From: AP-15 sp963787425
GTDB taxonomy: Bacteria > Pseudomonadota > Alphaproteobacteria > ATCC43930 > CGMCC-115725
Direction of reading: 5' to 3'
NCBI GenBank assembly: GCA_963787425.1
Contig: CAWBCV010000002.1
Coordinates: forward strand, 1-64,000
Length of the DNA: 64,000 bases
Shown here: positions 53,396 through 63,937 of the stretch, one piece after another
Position numbering within the stretch: position 1 is the stretch's first letter
Layout of the letters: each line of letters starts with the position of its first letter
The notes under the pieces: generated by a model
Told to the model about the DNA's origin: nothing
Database searches by the model: none
The model's input: the letters and a program-made list of their open reading frames with translations, nothing else
Position numbers and translations under genes: made by a program

Positions 53396-55243
53396 ATGGC
53401 CCAGGAGTTTTCCCCGACCGAGATTTTCAAGCGCGCGACCGCGGCGACGTTGCGGGCGATCGCCGAGCGCGACGATGTGACCGTGGGCTTCGGGCCGGAA
53501 CCGGCCGGCCAGAGCGGCGCGCGGGTGCGCCTGCCGAACCCGCCGCGCGACCTCCCGGCCGAAGAGGCGGCGCAGTTGCGCGGCGCCGCCGACAGCGTGG
53601 CGTTGCGGCTGCGCTATCACGACGACGCGGTGCACAGCAAGCGCGTGCCGAGCGGGCCCCTCGCCAGGGCAGTGTTCGACGCGGTCGAGCAGGCGCGGGT
53701 CGAGGCGCTGGGTTCGCGGCGCATGGCCGGCGTCGCGTCAAATCTGGACGCGATGCTCGACGAGCAGTATCGCCGGCAAGGTTATGAGCGGATCACCGAG
53801 CGCACCGAGAGTACCATGGCCGAGGCGGTGCGTCTGCTGACCCGCGAGGCATTGACGAGAGAGCGGCCGCCGCCCGCGGCGCGGCGCGTGGTCGATCTGT
53901 GGCGCCCTTGGCTCGAATCGCGTATCGGCAAGGATTTCGGCGAGCTCGACCGTGCGATTCTCGATCAGGACGCCTATGCGCGGGCCACTCGCAAGCTGCT
54001 GCAGGACCTCGATATCGATTTCGGCGAAGCCGATGGGTCGGAGGACACGGAAGAGCAGCAGGGCGGCGAGGAGTTGGAGAGCGAGAACCAGAGCGAGGGC
54101 GAAGGCGCCACTGCCGGCGCCCAGGCTTCGGACGAGGGCTCGCCCGCGGAGGGCGCGGCCGAAGACGCGCAAGACGCCGCCGAGGCCGGCGACGGCGAGA
54201 TGATGCCGGGTTCGAGCGACGACGATCCGGGCCGCCCGGGCCGCCCCGGGCAGATGCCGCGCGGCCGCAACGACGACACAGCGGTCTACCGTGCCTTCAG
54301 CGTCGCTTCGGACGAGGTCATCGAGGCCGATCAGCTGTGCGACGCCGACGAGCTGTCGCGGCTGCGCCATCTCCTCGATCAGCAGCTGGCGCATCTGCAG
54401 AGCGTCATCGCGCGCCTTGCCAATCGATTGCAACGTAAGTTGATGGCGAAGCAAACCCGCGCTTGGGAATTCGACCTCGACGAGGGCCTCCTCGATGCCG
54501 GCCGCCTGTCGCGCGTCGTCGCCAACCCGGTCCTGCCCTTGGCCTACAAGCGCGAGCGCGAGACCGAATTCCGCGACACCGTCGTGAGCCTTTTGATCGA
54601 CAATTCGGGGTCGATGCGGGGCCGGCCGATCACTGTCGCGGCAATGAGCGCCGACATCCTCGCGCGCACCCTGGAGCGCTGCGGCGTCAAAGTCGAGATC
54701 CTCGGCTTTACGACGCGCGCCTGGAAGGGTGGCCAGTCGCGCGAACGCTGGATTGCGGCCGGCAAGCCGCCCAACCCCGGGCGGCTCAACGATCTGCGCC
54801 ACATCGTCTACAAACCGGCCGACGCCCCCTGGCGGCGCGCCCGGCGCAGCCTCGGGCTGATGCTGCGCGAGGGTATCCTAAAGGAGAACATCGACGGCGA
54901 GGCGCTGATCTGGGCGCATGACCGGCTGCGCGGGCGCTCCGAGCAGCGCCGCATCCTGATGGTGATCTCCGACGGCGCCCCGGTCGACGATTCGACGCTA
55001 TCCGTCAACCCCGGCAACTACCTCGAAAAGCACCTGCGCGAGGTGATCCACGACATCGAGCGCCTCGGTGAAGTGGAGCTGACGGCGATCGGCATCGGCC
55101 ACGACGTGACCCGCTATTACCGCCGCGCCGTTACGATCGTCGACGCCGAGCAACTCGGCGGCGTCATGCTCGAGCGCCTCGCCGAACTGTTCGACGAAGA
55201 CCGCGGCGCCAACACCCGCGTCCGCAGCCGCCGCGCTGCGTGA
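53396..55243 (+). CDS. cobT: Aerobic cobaltochelatase subunit CobT
   Basis: A 615-residue partner of CobS in the cobalt chelatase motor. The N-terminal helical region (TEIFKRATAATLRAIAERD) is followed by a long acidic low-complexity stretch at about 215-290 rich in Glu, Gly and Ala, and a C-terminal von Willebrand A domain with MIDAS motif LLIDNSGSMRGRPITVAAMS and later ILMVISDGAPVDDSTLSVNP. This order and length are typical. The acidic middle is natural for CobT. Confidence 0.94.
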   Translation: MAQEFSPTEIFKRATAATLRAIAERDDVTVGFGPEPAGQSGARVRLPNPPRDLPAEEAAQLRGAADSVALRLRYHDDAVHSKRVPSGPLARAVFDAVEQARVEALGSRRMAGVASNLDAMLDEQYRRQGYERITERTESTMAEAVRLLTREALTRERPPPAARRVVDLWRPWLESRIGKDFGELDRAILDQDAYARATRKLLQDLDIDFGEADGSEDTEEQQGGEELESENQSEGEGATAGAQASDEGSPAEGAAEDAQDAAEAGDGEMMPGSSDDDPGRPGRPGQMPRGRNDDTAVYRAFSVASDEVIEADQLCDADELSRLRHLLDQQLAHLQSVIARLANRLQRKLMAKQTRAWEFDLDEGLLDAGRLSRVVANPVLPLAYKRERETEFRDTVVSLLIDNSGSMRGRPITVAAMSADILARTLERCGVKVEILGFTTRAWKGGQSRERWIAAGKPPNPGRLNDLRHIVYKPADAPWRRARRSLGLMLREGILKENIDGEALIWAHDRLRGRSEQRRILMVISDGAPVDDSTLSVNPGNYLEKHLREVIHDIERLGEVELTAIGIGHDVTRYYRRAVTIVDAEQLGGVMLERLAELFDEDRGANTRVRSRRAA

Positions 55244-55287
55244 GCTGAGCCTGATTCGCAATTCGGCAGCAGACGGAAGGGGAAGCC

Positions 55288-56229
55288 ATGCCCAACCGCA
55301 TCAACCGTGCCATCGAACTGTTGGAGCAGGATCAGGCGATCTATTACACCGGCGGCCACAGCGGCCACGTGCTGACCTATGCGCAGGGGCGCGAGGACGC
55401 GCATGTCTGGGCTGATTACATCAATATTGGGATGGAGCACGGGGCGTTCGACATAGCGGGCCTCGCCGAATACATGCGCGGCCTCGTCGAGGCCGGCCCG
55501 ACGCACTCGGGTCACCGCACGCCGACGGTCATCGTCGAGGCGCCGGTCAACGGCACGGATGCTGCTAATGTCCGCTTCAATGCGTGGCAGTTCCGCCAGA
55601 TCCTCGGCCGCGGTGTGCACGGCGTGCTGCTGTGCCAGGCGGAATTGGCGGCGGCGGTCCACGCCTTTGTCGAAAGCTGCCGCTATCCGCACCAGGCGGC
55701 CGGGGTCGATCGGTCTCTGCCCTCGCCGGCCGAGCGAATGCGCGGGGCGAGCGGACAGGCGAGCGACGGCCGCCTCGGGACGGGCACGCGCGGACGCGGC
55801 TCGGAAGCAACTGCGGCCCCGGTATGGGGGGTTTCGCCGGAGGAGTACTTGCAGCGCTGCGATCCCTGTCCGCTCAACCGCAACGGCGAATTGCTGCTCG
55901 GCGTCAAGCTCGAAAGCCCGGAAGGGATTGCCCATTGCGAGGAAATCCTCGAAGTGCCGGGTCTCGGTTTCGCCGAATTGGGACCGGGCGATCTGGGATT
56001 GGCGCTCGGCTATCTTTCAGTCCCGCGCGACCCGTATCCGCCCGACATGAAACAGGCGCGCGAGCGTGTCTTCGCGGCCTGCCGGAAAAACTGCGTGCCG
56101 TTTCTCGAAACCTGCTCGCCCGAGAACATCGTCGCCAAACTCGACGAGGGCGTGCGCGTCATCGCCGGCCACCGCGAGGAAACGGCGCGGATCGGCCGGG
56201 CACACCAGAAACGCACAATGCCGGTATAG
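55288..56229 (+). CDS. HpcH/HpaI aldolase/citrate lyase-family protein
   Basis: 313 residues from ATG 55288 with GGAAGGGGAAG upstream. A TIM-barrel, metal-dependent class II aldolase type. Shows YYTGGHSGHVLTYAQGREDA, WADYINIGMEHGAFD, GRGVHGVLLCQAEL and LLLGVKLESPEGIAHCEEIL with the metal-binding Glu, then GFAELGPGDLGLALGYL. Between about 145 and 190 lies a Gly/Arg/Ser-rich stretch which may be a flexible loop. Cleaves or forms 2-oxo-3-hydroxy acids; substrate unknown. Unrelated in function to the cob genes before it. Confidence 0.87.
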   Translation: MPNRINRAIELLEQDQAIYYTGGHSGHVLTYAQGREDAHVWADYINIGMEHGAFDIAGLAEYMRGLVEAGPTHSGHRTPTVIVEAPVNGTDAANVRFNAWQFRQILGRGVHGVLLCQAELAAAVHAFVESCRYPHQAAGVDRSLPSPAERMRGASGQASDGRLGTGTRGRGSEATAAPVWGVSPEEYLQRCDPCPLNRNGELLLGVKLESPEGIAHCEEILEVPGLGFAELGPGDLGLALGYLSVPRDPYPPDMKQARERVFAACRKNCVPFLETCSPENIVAKLDEGVRVIAGHREETARIGRAHQKRTMPV

Positions 56230-56476
56230 AATTGCGGTTCGTTACCGCGAGCAAGGGAAAATCGGATATTTTTTACGCCGCCCTCTCAAGGTTGGGTCGT
56301 AGTGTCTGGGCAAGGTGGAAATACAGCGGTAACTTTATGCAGCTCGTTGCCCTCAGAAGCACTGGTTGTGCGCATCGGCGGGGGTTTGTTCACGCTAAAG
56401 AGATCGATCGTCTGTTGTACCTTTGATGTGGGCACCTTGCTTACAGTGAACGTACCACATGCCATTTAGGTGCTCC

Positions 56477-57839
56477 TTACTTGGGAATATTCAGGTCTTC
56501 TAGAGCGCGCCGACGGATTGGTTTGAGATCCCCTTCGGAAGTATCGCCATTTGCGAAAGCCGCCGGCGGATAACGTTTGCCACCGAGAAAACTCTCCGGC
56601 CACTTATCCAGCCACTCCTGAAGCTTATCGTAATTCGTCGTTTCTACCTTTCCACCCGGATAGAGCCAGGCGGCGATCCGGGTTGCGCTCTCGGTGCTGG
56701 CGAATGTGAGAGATCGCAGCGGGTCCACCAGGGCCTCGGAAGTCGGGGTCGTCCTTGTAGACATCCGACAAATCGTCTTCGCGGTCGCCAGCAACGAGAG
56801 CAACTGGGGCGGGCTGCAAAAAGCGTTGGTTCGCGGCCCTCAGCCGCTCGTTTTTGGAAAAGGCGTATTCGAGGTCTTCGCGGATTTGGCGGCGAAGCTC
56901 GACGAGTTCGGGATCGTCTTTGGGTTTCCCCGTCAGCCTCGCCTCCTTGTATTTCTGGCCTTTCGTCAAGGCCCGCAGCAGATGCAGACGGCCGTCCGCG
57001 TCCGGGCCGATTTCGTTGAGGAGCTCCAGCGCCGCCCGATAACCGCCCGGGACCCGGCCAGACAGACGAAGGGCGACTGCGTCACCGATGATCGCGTCGA
57101 GAACTGTTGGATCGGCCTTGTCCCTGGCTTGCAGAGCCGACTCGGCAACGACCTCAGCGATGGTTTTGTAGTCCGCCCCGGCGGCGTAGAAGACGCGCGC
57201 GGCTTCGAGCAGCAATCTTGGATCGGCCCGGCGTGCTCTGGTTTCACTCACCGCTATCTCGTACTCCGCATGCTGGCGGTTCATTCTCGGTGGCGGATCC
57301 GCTCCGCCGGCCTCCGCCGGCGGGGCCTCGGCAGCGCTTATGGGACGGGGGATGCCAAAAATGAACCCGAGCATCGCACCGGCGAGACCCGCGGCCATGC
57401 TGATCAACAACACGCCCCCAACGGCGCGCGCCACCTGAAGGATCAGGAAGCCGGCGAAGACCACCCAGGCCTGCCATTTCGAAATATCGGTGGTTAGGAG
57501 CCACTGGTCCTTCAGCCCTTTCGCTACGTCAGCCTGCAGCGTGTATAACCATGCCGTACGGATCACGCCCGCGCCCGCCGCCCACACCGTGGCCACCACA
57601 GCGAAGACCAGCATCGCGGCAATGAGCAGACTTAAAGTCTGCGCCGTTGCCCGGTCGGTGTTGAACCCGACGAAATCCGGGTGCAGCGCGTGCCACACTG
57701 CATCCCAGATGTGACGGATGATACCTCCTCGGTTGGTGGAACCGTTTCCTGCAGATCCGCTAAGTGCTCCGAAGCTCCTGACCACGAGCACCAGAGCCAG
57801 GAGCAACATTAGAGCAGTAATTACGAGCACTATGAGCAC
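56477..57839 (-). CDS. Unknown membrane protein with TPR-like C-terminus, frameshifted
   Basis: Starts at GTG 57839. Three or four membrane helices lie in the first 170 residues (LIVLVITALMLLLALVLVV, LLIAAMLVFAVVATVWAAG, ISMAAGLAGAMLGFIFGIP), then a cytoplasmic helical region (PRLLLEAARVFYAAGADYKT, LRLSGRVPGGYRAALELLNE) resembling short repeats. At 56739-56744 GAAGTC is present where GAGTC would continue the coding sequence (DPLRSLTFASTESATRIAAW, TTNYDKLQEWLDKWPESFLG) to the stop at 56477. Total about 454 residues. No family recognised. It follows the membrane-anchored unknown at 57907 on the same strand, so the two may work together. Confidence 0.6.
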
Positions 57840-57906
57840 GGGTGCGCTCGCTCAAAGCCGCATCATTGGTTTGCTTGACGCTGTTGTCATCCGAGCTTTG
57901 CGCAGA

Positions 57907-58817
57907 CTAGGTTGCGTGATCGGCCTTTCCGGGTCGTACTGTGAGATCGCCGGTTAGCTTGGCTCCAATTCGCGGCTCCAACGGGACGCTAGTAAGGGCG
58001 GTATCGCATGGGCCAGAATTGCCGGTACAATTGATCAATTGTACGTGGACGCGAAGCGGGCTTGTTCGTCTGTACTTGAAATATTCATCCGGTATCGTGG
58101 CGTATCGGCGCTCGCTCGGCTGCCCGCCAATCCTGTAACCGTCACATAAAAAATTCCGCGGTGGGCAATCCTCATTTTTGCCGGCGGGTGTACAATTCTC
58201 TGGCAGTTCTTGAACGGAGGTGTTGCCGGGACAAAAACTGATGTCCGCGGAGGTGACGACAGCTGGCGAGCCACCGACGGTTCGCAGCGTCAGATACAGC
58301 ACCCGTTTGCCCTTATGTCGCCTGTCCGGATCTGGCGCTACCGACATCGATGCAATCGTGATCCTCGCCTCCGCCGGAGGCGGCAGAGGCGCGGGAGGCA
58401 GCGGAAGAGCCCGAGCCTGCTCCGTCTTGAGGTGGTTTACTACTACTATTTGGCTAACGAAGTTATTAACCTCAGAAATATCGCGGTGAACGCTATTTTG
58501 TATATTACTAACACGGTTTTCAAAGCTGGTGTTTTGCTTGTAATTGCCTCCTGAGTATCCTTAATTTGTTGGCTGAATTCATTAACATTGGTCTCGATGC
58601 CCATCATTCTTTTCTCTATGCTGGTTGACGGGGTTCCGGCGCTACGGCCGATTTGACTGAACGGCACGGCAAGCGCAAAGCCGGCACCCGCGCCGATGAT
58701 CAGAAAGCCCAAAGCCGTTCTGTTCCCGACCCGCCAGAAGATTGCTGCAAGCAGCAAAGCCGCCAGCGCCAAGTTGATGCCGGTCATGATGACCGCCGCG
58801 CTATCCTGCCCAGACAC
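57907..58817 (-). CDS. Unknown membrane-anchored protein with coiled coil and Cys-rich domain, frameshifted
   Basis: From ATG 58817: two membrane helices (IMTGINLALAALLLAAIFW, ALGFLIIGAGAGFALAVPF), then a coiled coil that changes frame near 58545 (NVNEFSQQIKDTQEA, then ENRVSNIQNSVHRDISEVNN), a proline-rich linker (LPLPPAPLPPPAEA) and a C-terminal beta-rich domain with several Cys (SADISFCPGN, NCTPAGKNEDCPPRN, LINCTGNSGPC) that probably form disulfides outside the cytoplasm. Length about 303 residues. The two halves fit one protein only if the single indel is corrected. No known family. Confidence 0.6.
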
Positions 58818-58984
58818 TCCTTCTACCCCTCTCGATGGATGATGCTTCGCGCTGGCTCACCCCAACCAAAAGGCGGGAATGCCTTACCGGCTATCCGCTC
58901 GAAAAGCTAATCTTCGAACCCGGCACCGGTCAATAGTTCGAAACACCTATGTCGGCGCGGTTTTGAGAAGAGACATAATCATCT

Positions 58985-60533
58985 TCAGGCGTAATAGTCC
59001 GACGCGGCGGTCTCGTCGAGCGGCGTGCGCTGAGCGGCCATCAAATTGAATACCGGGGTCAGAACGATTGTCACGAGGATGTTGAGAATGACCGTGTAGA
59101 GCGCGGTGTAGCCGGGGAATGTGTAACCGGCGATTTGAAGGGGGTATGTCGGAGTCAGGTTCACTGCGGCCGCCATCGCCGTGCCGACGATGATTTCTAT
59201 TGCCCAGCCGACGAGCAGCGCCCAGTCGTTGAACCAGCGGGTATACGTGCCGAGGATTACCGACGGCAGAGTTCTGGATGATCCAGATGCCGCCGAGGAG
59301 CTGCAGATAAATCGCGTATTGCGTCGGCACGAAAACGATGAACACGAGCGCGCCGAATTTGACGATCAGCGAGACCCATTTCGCCATCTGCGCTTCTTGC
59401 TTGTCGGTGGGGTTCCGGTTGATGAATTCGCGGTGGATGTTGCGGGTGTAGAGGTTCGCCGCAGCGATCGACATGATCGCTGCCGGGACGAGGGCGCCGA
59501 TCCCGATTGCGGCAAAGGCGATGCCGACAAACCACGATGAAAAGCTGTGCAGAAAAAGCGCCGGCACTGCGAAGTTGTTGCCGAACTGCTTGAAGCCGGC
59601 GGCGTATTCGGGAAGGCCGGCGACCCCGGCGGCGATGGCGAAAAAGCCGACCAGCGCGAGCAGGCCGAGCATAAAGGAATAGCCCGGGAGGAGGGCGGCA
59701 TTGCGGCGAACCACATGGCCGCTGCTGGCGGCCAGAATTCCAGTCATGGAGTGAGGGTAGAGGAAAAGCGCGAGCGCCGAGCCGAACGCCAGGGTCGCAT
59801 AGGCGCTGTAGGCGCCAGTGGTGTCCGGGCCCGGGGTCGCGAGCAACAATTTTGGCGGGGGTACCGCCGCAAATATTTTGCCGAAACCGCCGAGCTCGAT
59901 CGGAATGACGATGACTGCGGCAAAGGCCGTCGTATAGATCAGCAGGTCCTTCACGATGGCGATCGAGGCAGGCGCCCGTAGACCGCTCGAGTAGGTGAAA
60001 GCTGCGAGAATAACGAACGCGATAATCAGCGGCAGGTCAGCGGCGAACCCCGTTCCCGAGACCCCGAGCGCGCCGATCACGACCTGCAGTCCAACCAGCT
60101 GCAGCGCGATATATGGCATGGTCGCGACAATGCCGGTGATCGTCACGGCCAACGCAAGCCAGCGATTGCCGAACCGGCCGCGGACGAAGTCGCCCGCCGT
60201 GATGTAATGACGCTTGTGACAGACGTGCCAGATGCGCGGGAAGACAAGGAAAAAGATCGGATAGGCGACGATAGTATAGGGCACCGCGAAGAACGCGACG
60301 GCGCCCGCGCCAAAGGCGAGTGCTGGAACGGCAATAAAAGTATAGGCCGTGTAGAGGTCGCCGCCGATCAGAAACCACGTGACGATCGTGCCGAAGCGCC
60401 GCCCGCCGAGCCCCCACTCGTGCAGCAAGTCGAGGTCCCCTTTGCGCCAATTGGCCGCGGCGAAACCCAGCCAGGTGATAAAACCAAACAATAATATGAA
60501 GACGATCAGGGCGGTCCAGTTGACGTCCTGCAC
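58985..60533 (-). CDS. mctP: MctP-type monocarboxylate:sodium symporter, one frameshift
   Basis: Sodium:solute symporter family, about 516 residues and 13 helices, from GTG 60533 with a GGAGGGAGGAG site. Motifs: WGLGGRRFGTIVTWFLIGGD, RHYITAGDFVRGRFGNRWLA, LALFLYPHSMTGILAASSGH, GIGALVPAAIMSIAAANLYT. At 59269-59274 GAGTTC replaces an expected GAGTC; the C-terminus continues in the other frame (LGTYTRWFNDWALLVGW, NLMAAQRTPLDETAASDYYA). MctP proteins take up lactate, pyruvate, acetate and alanine. The upstream DUF3311 gene is the usual partner. Confidence 0.85.
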
Positions 60534-60586
60534 GGTGCTCCTCCCTCCCGGTTTGCGCCGGTCTCGAGCTTTATGTCGTCCGTGTG

Positions 60587-60793
60587 TTAGTCTTCCGTCG
60601 CAAAATACACGATCGCGGTGAGCGCGGCGCCGATGATTACCCAAAGCAGCTGATACCAGTAGAAGAACGGTATCCCAGCCCAATAGGGTTCTATTTTGTT
60701 GTAGAAGGGCGGCCAGAGTACCGCGACGAATTGGATGAGAAGCAGGAGGTACCACCAACGCCACCCACCCCTTTTCTTACTCGGCTCGAACAT
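60587..60793 (-). CDS. DUF3311 small membrane protein, symporter partner
   Basis: 68 residues from ATG 60793 (an upstream in-frame extension to 60850 is not family-like). Two membrane helices (WWYLLLLIQFVAVLWPPFYN and YQLLWVIIGAALTAIVYFA) with the DUF3311 segment IPFFYWYQLLW between them. Genes of this family stand directly before SSS-family symporters, as here (53 bases before mctP), and are thought to act as a small accessory subunit. Confidence 0.85.
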   Translation of the reverse strand: MFEPSKKRGGWRWWYLLLLIQFVAVLWPPFYNKIEPYWAGIPFFYWYQLLWVIIGAALTAIVYFATED

Positions 60794-60901
60794 GGGTCCC
60801 TCGAAGCCCGACGCATCGCTGAGGCGCGAACTCGCGGCAGCCAACCGCAAGCGTCGTAAGGGATACTCTCCTATCTACCAGGCGTTCAAGTACAACCCTA
60901 G

Positions 60902-61560
60902 TCACCAGCCGAGGCAGAGGCGGCCGATCGCCATCGCGACGGCGGCCTGGGTCGGCTCGACGACCGGGATCTGGACGGTCTCTGCGAGATCGGCGCGGTA
61001 GCGGGCCATGCCGGCGCAGCCCATGACCAGCACGTCGGCGCCGTGTTCGTCGCGCAACCGGGTGCCGACATCGATCATGCGGCCCAAGGTCGAACGGGCG
61101 TCGGCGAGCTGGGTGACGCCGAGGCCGATCGGCAGGTCGCCGGCGAGCCGCTGCCCCACTCCCATCGCGGCGATGTAGCGCAAATGCCGCGGCACCGAGC
61201 GGGCGAGGATCGAGATCACGCCAAAGCGGTGGCCGAGGGTCAACCCGGTCAGGATCCCGCACTCCGCGATGCCGAGCACCGGTTTCGCGGTTGCTTCGCG
61301 CGCCGAGAAGAGACCCGGGTCGCTGAAGCAGGCGATGACAAAGCAGCGGTTTCCGGCTCGGCGTCGCGGATCGCGCGGCAGAGCGGCGCGATGACGGCGT
61401 CCGCATCGCTCTGGCTTTCCACGCCGGGCGGTCCTTCGCGGAGCGTCATGCAATCGATCCCCGGTCCGCGGGCGATGCGCAACGGGCGCATCGCGTCATC
61501 GATCGCGCGCGTGACGGCATCGGTGGAATTCGGGTTGATCACCAGGATGCGGTCCGGCAT
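60902..61560 (-). CDS. Asp/Glu/hydantoin racemase family protein, one frameshift
   Basis: From ATG 61560, with GAGGAG at proper spacing: DRILVINPNSTDAVTRAID is the classic start. Near 61339 one T is missing from a T run (GCTTTGTC where GCTTTTGTC would give AAFVIACFSDPG). The remainder follows in the other frame (VIACFSDPGLF, GIAECGILTGLTLGHRFGVI, VLVMGCAGMARYRADLAE). Both catalytic cysteines are conserved (ACFSDPG and GCAGM). Length about 219 residues. Could racemise hydantoins, Asp or Glu, or act as a maleate isomerase relative. Confidence 0.82.
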
Positions 61561-61592
61561 CGGCATTCTCCTCAACTGGCTAGCCGGACAAG

Positions 61593-62045
61593 TTAGCGCG
61601 AGGCGCCCGGTTGTCGCGCTCTTTTGCTGACGGCCGACACGACGGGGCTCGCCAGTTCGCGGGGGCGGCCATCCTCGCCGACTGCGACAAAGGTGAACTC
61701 GGCTTCGGTCACCTTGACCCGCTCGCCTTGCCCTTGGCGCAGCACCCACACCCCGACGTCGAGCGTGATCGAGGTCCGCCCCGTGCGTGTGACTTCGGTA
61801 TAGCAGCAGACCGTGTCGCCGACATGCACCGGCTGCAGAAAGGTGATGTTCGAGACGGAAACGGTCACGACACGCCCGCCGGCATGCGGGGTCGCCGACA
61901 TCTTCCCGGCGGAATCCATCAGCGCCATGATCCAGCCACCGAAGATGTCCCCCCTGGGATTGCAGTCGGCGGGCATCGCCAGGGTGCGCGAGGCCAGCTC
62001 ACCCCTCGGCTCGGTCGAGTTCCGTCGCCTTTCTCTGGAACGCAT
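61593..62045 (-). CDS. YciA-type acyl-CoA thioesterase
   Basis: 150 residues from ATG 62045, preceded by GGAAGG; an earlier in-frame start at 62105 is less likely. Single hotdog fold with NPRGDIFGGWIMALMDSAGK carrying the Asp/Gly active-site helix, then VTVSVSNITFLQPVHVGDTV and VTEAEFTFVAVGEDGRPREL. Hydrolyses acyl-CoA thioesters in the cytoplasm; chain length unknown. Lies 32 bases before the racemase gene on the same strand. Confidence 0.87.
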   Translation of the reverse strand: MRSRERRRNSTEPRGELASRTLAMPADCNPRGDIFGGWIMALMDSAGKMSATPHAGGRVVTVSVSNITFLQPVHVGDTVCCYTEVTRTGRTSITLDVGVWVLRQGQGERVKVTEAEFTFVAVGEDGRPRELASPVVSAVSKRARQPGASR

Positions 62046-62316
62046 CCTTCCATCTCCAGGCTGCGGATATCCCCAGCATGTTGCGATGCAATATGAAATT
62101 GTCAATGTGCATATAACCTATAGTGTTTTCTGTGTTGCGGTGCACAAAATTTAGACACTGTACCAATTGCTTTGACCATGCTAGGGCGAATGTTCGCCTT
62201 GGTGCCTCCGACACCACGTTGTGTTCACCCTTTTGCAACCCGGCCCCGTTGATCTACAACGCGACGCGGCAGGGAAGCCGCTGTGCGAGCGACAAGGACA
62301 GGCAGGCGAACGGCTC

Positions 62317-63915
62317 ATGAAGCGTTTCGTTCGAGATTTCGTCGTGTTCGGCTGCCTGTTGTCCAGCATGCTTGGCGCGGACGCGGCGGTGGCGCAGAAA
62401 GCGGGCGGGATCCTGAAGGTCTACCACCGCGACAGCCCGGCGAGCATGTCGATCCTCGAGGAGGGGACGAATTCGACCGAGATCCCGATGATGGGGGTGT
62501 TCAACAACCTTGTCATGTACGACCAGCACGTCGCGCAGAACAGCCTGTCTTCAATCGTGCCGGATCTCGCCACCGACTGGTCGACGAGCGAAGACGGTAA
62601 GCAGCTGACCTTTCATTTGCGCCAGGGCGTCAAATGGCACGACGGTAAACCCTTCACCGCCAACGACGTTAAATGCACCTGGGACTTGCTGACCGGCAAG
62701 TCGAGCGAAAAGCTCCGCCTCAATCCGCGCAAGTCCTGGTACAACAACATTGAAGAGATCAGCACAAGGGGCGACTACGAGGCCACCTTTGTTCTAAGGC
62801 GGCCGCAGCCGTGGCTGATCGCGCTGCTCGCCTCGGGCTATGCGCCAGTCTACCCTTGTCATGTATCGCCGCGCGACATGCGGACGCATCCGATCGGCAC
62901 GGGCCCTTTCAGATTTGTCGAGTTCAAGCCTAATGAACGGATAGTAGTCGCGCGCAACCCCGATTACTGGAAAAAGGGGCGGCCCTATCTCGATGGCGTC
63001 GAATATACGATTATCCCGAACCGCTCGACGGCGATCCTCTCCTTCATTGCCGGCAAATTCGACATGACCTTCCCGTTCGAGGTGTCGATCCCGCTATTGA
63101 CGGACATCAAGACCCAGGCGCCTCAGGCGATCTGCGATCTGGCGCCGGGCAACGCCAGCACCAATCTCATCCTCAATCGCGACAAGCCGCCCTTCGACAA
63201 TCCGGAAATTCGGCGGGCAATGATGCTGAGCCTCGACCGGAAGTCCTTTATCGATATTCTCGCCGAGGGGCAGGGCGACATCGGCGGGGCGATGGAGCCG
63301 CCGCCGGCCGGGATTTGGGGCATGCCGCCGGAGCTGTTGAAAATAGTGCCGGGCTATGATCCCGACATACAGAAAAACCGCGCCGAAGCGCGCCAGATCA
63401 TGGAGAAACTCGGCTACGGGCCGGACAATCGGCTGAAGCTGACGGTCTCGGCACGAAACATTGCGATCTTTCGCGACCCAGCCGTCATCCTGATCGACCA
63501 GCTCAAAGAAAGCTATATTGACGGCGCGCTCGACCCGGTCGAGACCGCCAACTGGTTTCCCAAGGTGGCGCGCAAAGATTATCAGATCGGCCAAAACAAT
63601 ACCGGCAGCGGCGTCGACGACCCGGACCAGCAGTTCTATGAGAATTATGGCTGCGGCTCGGAACGCAACTACACCGGTTACTGCAACCCCGAGCTCGAAC
63701 ACCAGTTCGCCCGGCAGTCAATGGAAGCCGACCCGGAGAAGCGCCGCAAGCTCGTCTGGGAAATCGACAAGAAATTGCAGGAGGACGGGGCGCGCCCGAT
63801 CATCTACCACTTCCGGGCCGCGACTTGCTGGCAGCCCAAGGTGAAAGGCCTAACGGTCATGGTGAACAGCCAATACAATGGCTGGCGCTTCGAGGACCTC
63901 TGGCTAGACGAGTAG
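62317..63915 (+). CDS. Peptide/solute ABC transporter substrate-binding protein (SBP_bac_5)
   Basis: 532 residues from ATG 62317, with signal peptide VVFGCLLSSMLGADAAVAQK. The mature protein has the family-5 pattern: LTFHLRQGVKWHDGKPFTAN, TGPFRFVEFKPNERIVVARN, YWKKGRPYLDGVEY and DPEKRRKLVWEIDKKLQEDG. Intact, unlike the related gene at 7142. The following gene on the same strand is an LLM-class oxidoreductase; permease genes may lie beyond the window. Ligand unknown. Confidence 0.9.
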   Translation: MKRFVRDFVVFGCLLSSMLGADAAVAQKAGGILKVYHRDSPASMSILEEGTNSTEIPMMGVFNNLVMYDQHVAQNSLSSIVPDLATDWSTSEDGKQLTFHLRQGVKWHDGKPFTANDVKCTWDLLTGKSSEKLRLNPRKSWYNNIEEISTRGDYEATFVLRRPQPWLIALLASGYAPVYPCHVSPRDMRTHPIGTGPFRFVEFKPNERIVVARNPDYWKKGRPYLDGVEYTIIPNRSTAILSFIAGKFDMTFPFEVSIPLLTDIKTQAPQAICDLAPGNASTNLILNRDKPPFDNPEIRRAMMLSLDRKSFIDILAEGQGDIGGAMEPPPAGIWGMPPELLKIVPGYDPDIQKNRAEARQIMEKLGYGPDNRLKLTVSARNIAIFRDPAVILIDQLKESYIDGALDPVETANWFPKVARKDYQIGQNNTGSGVDDPDQQFYENYGCGSERNYTGYCNPELEHQFARQSMEADPEKRRKLVWEIDKKLQEDGARPIIYHFRAATCWQPKVKGLTVMVNSQYNGWRFEDLWLDE

Positions 63916-63937
63916 GCGTTAGCGAAAGGAGCGACAA

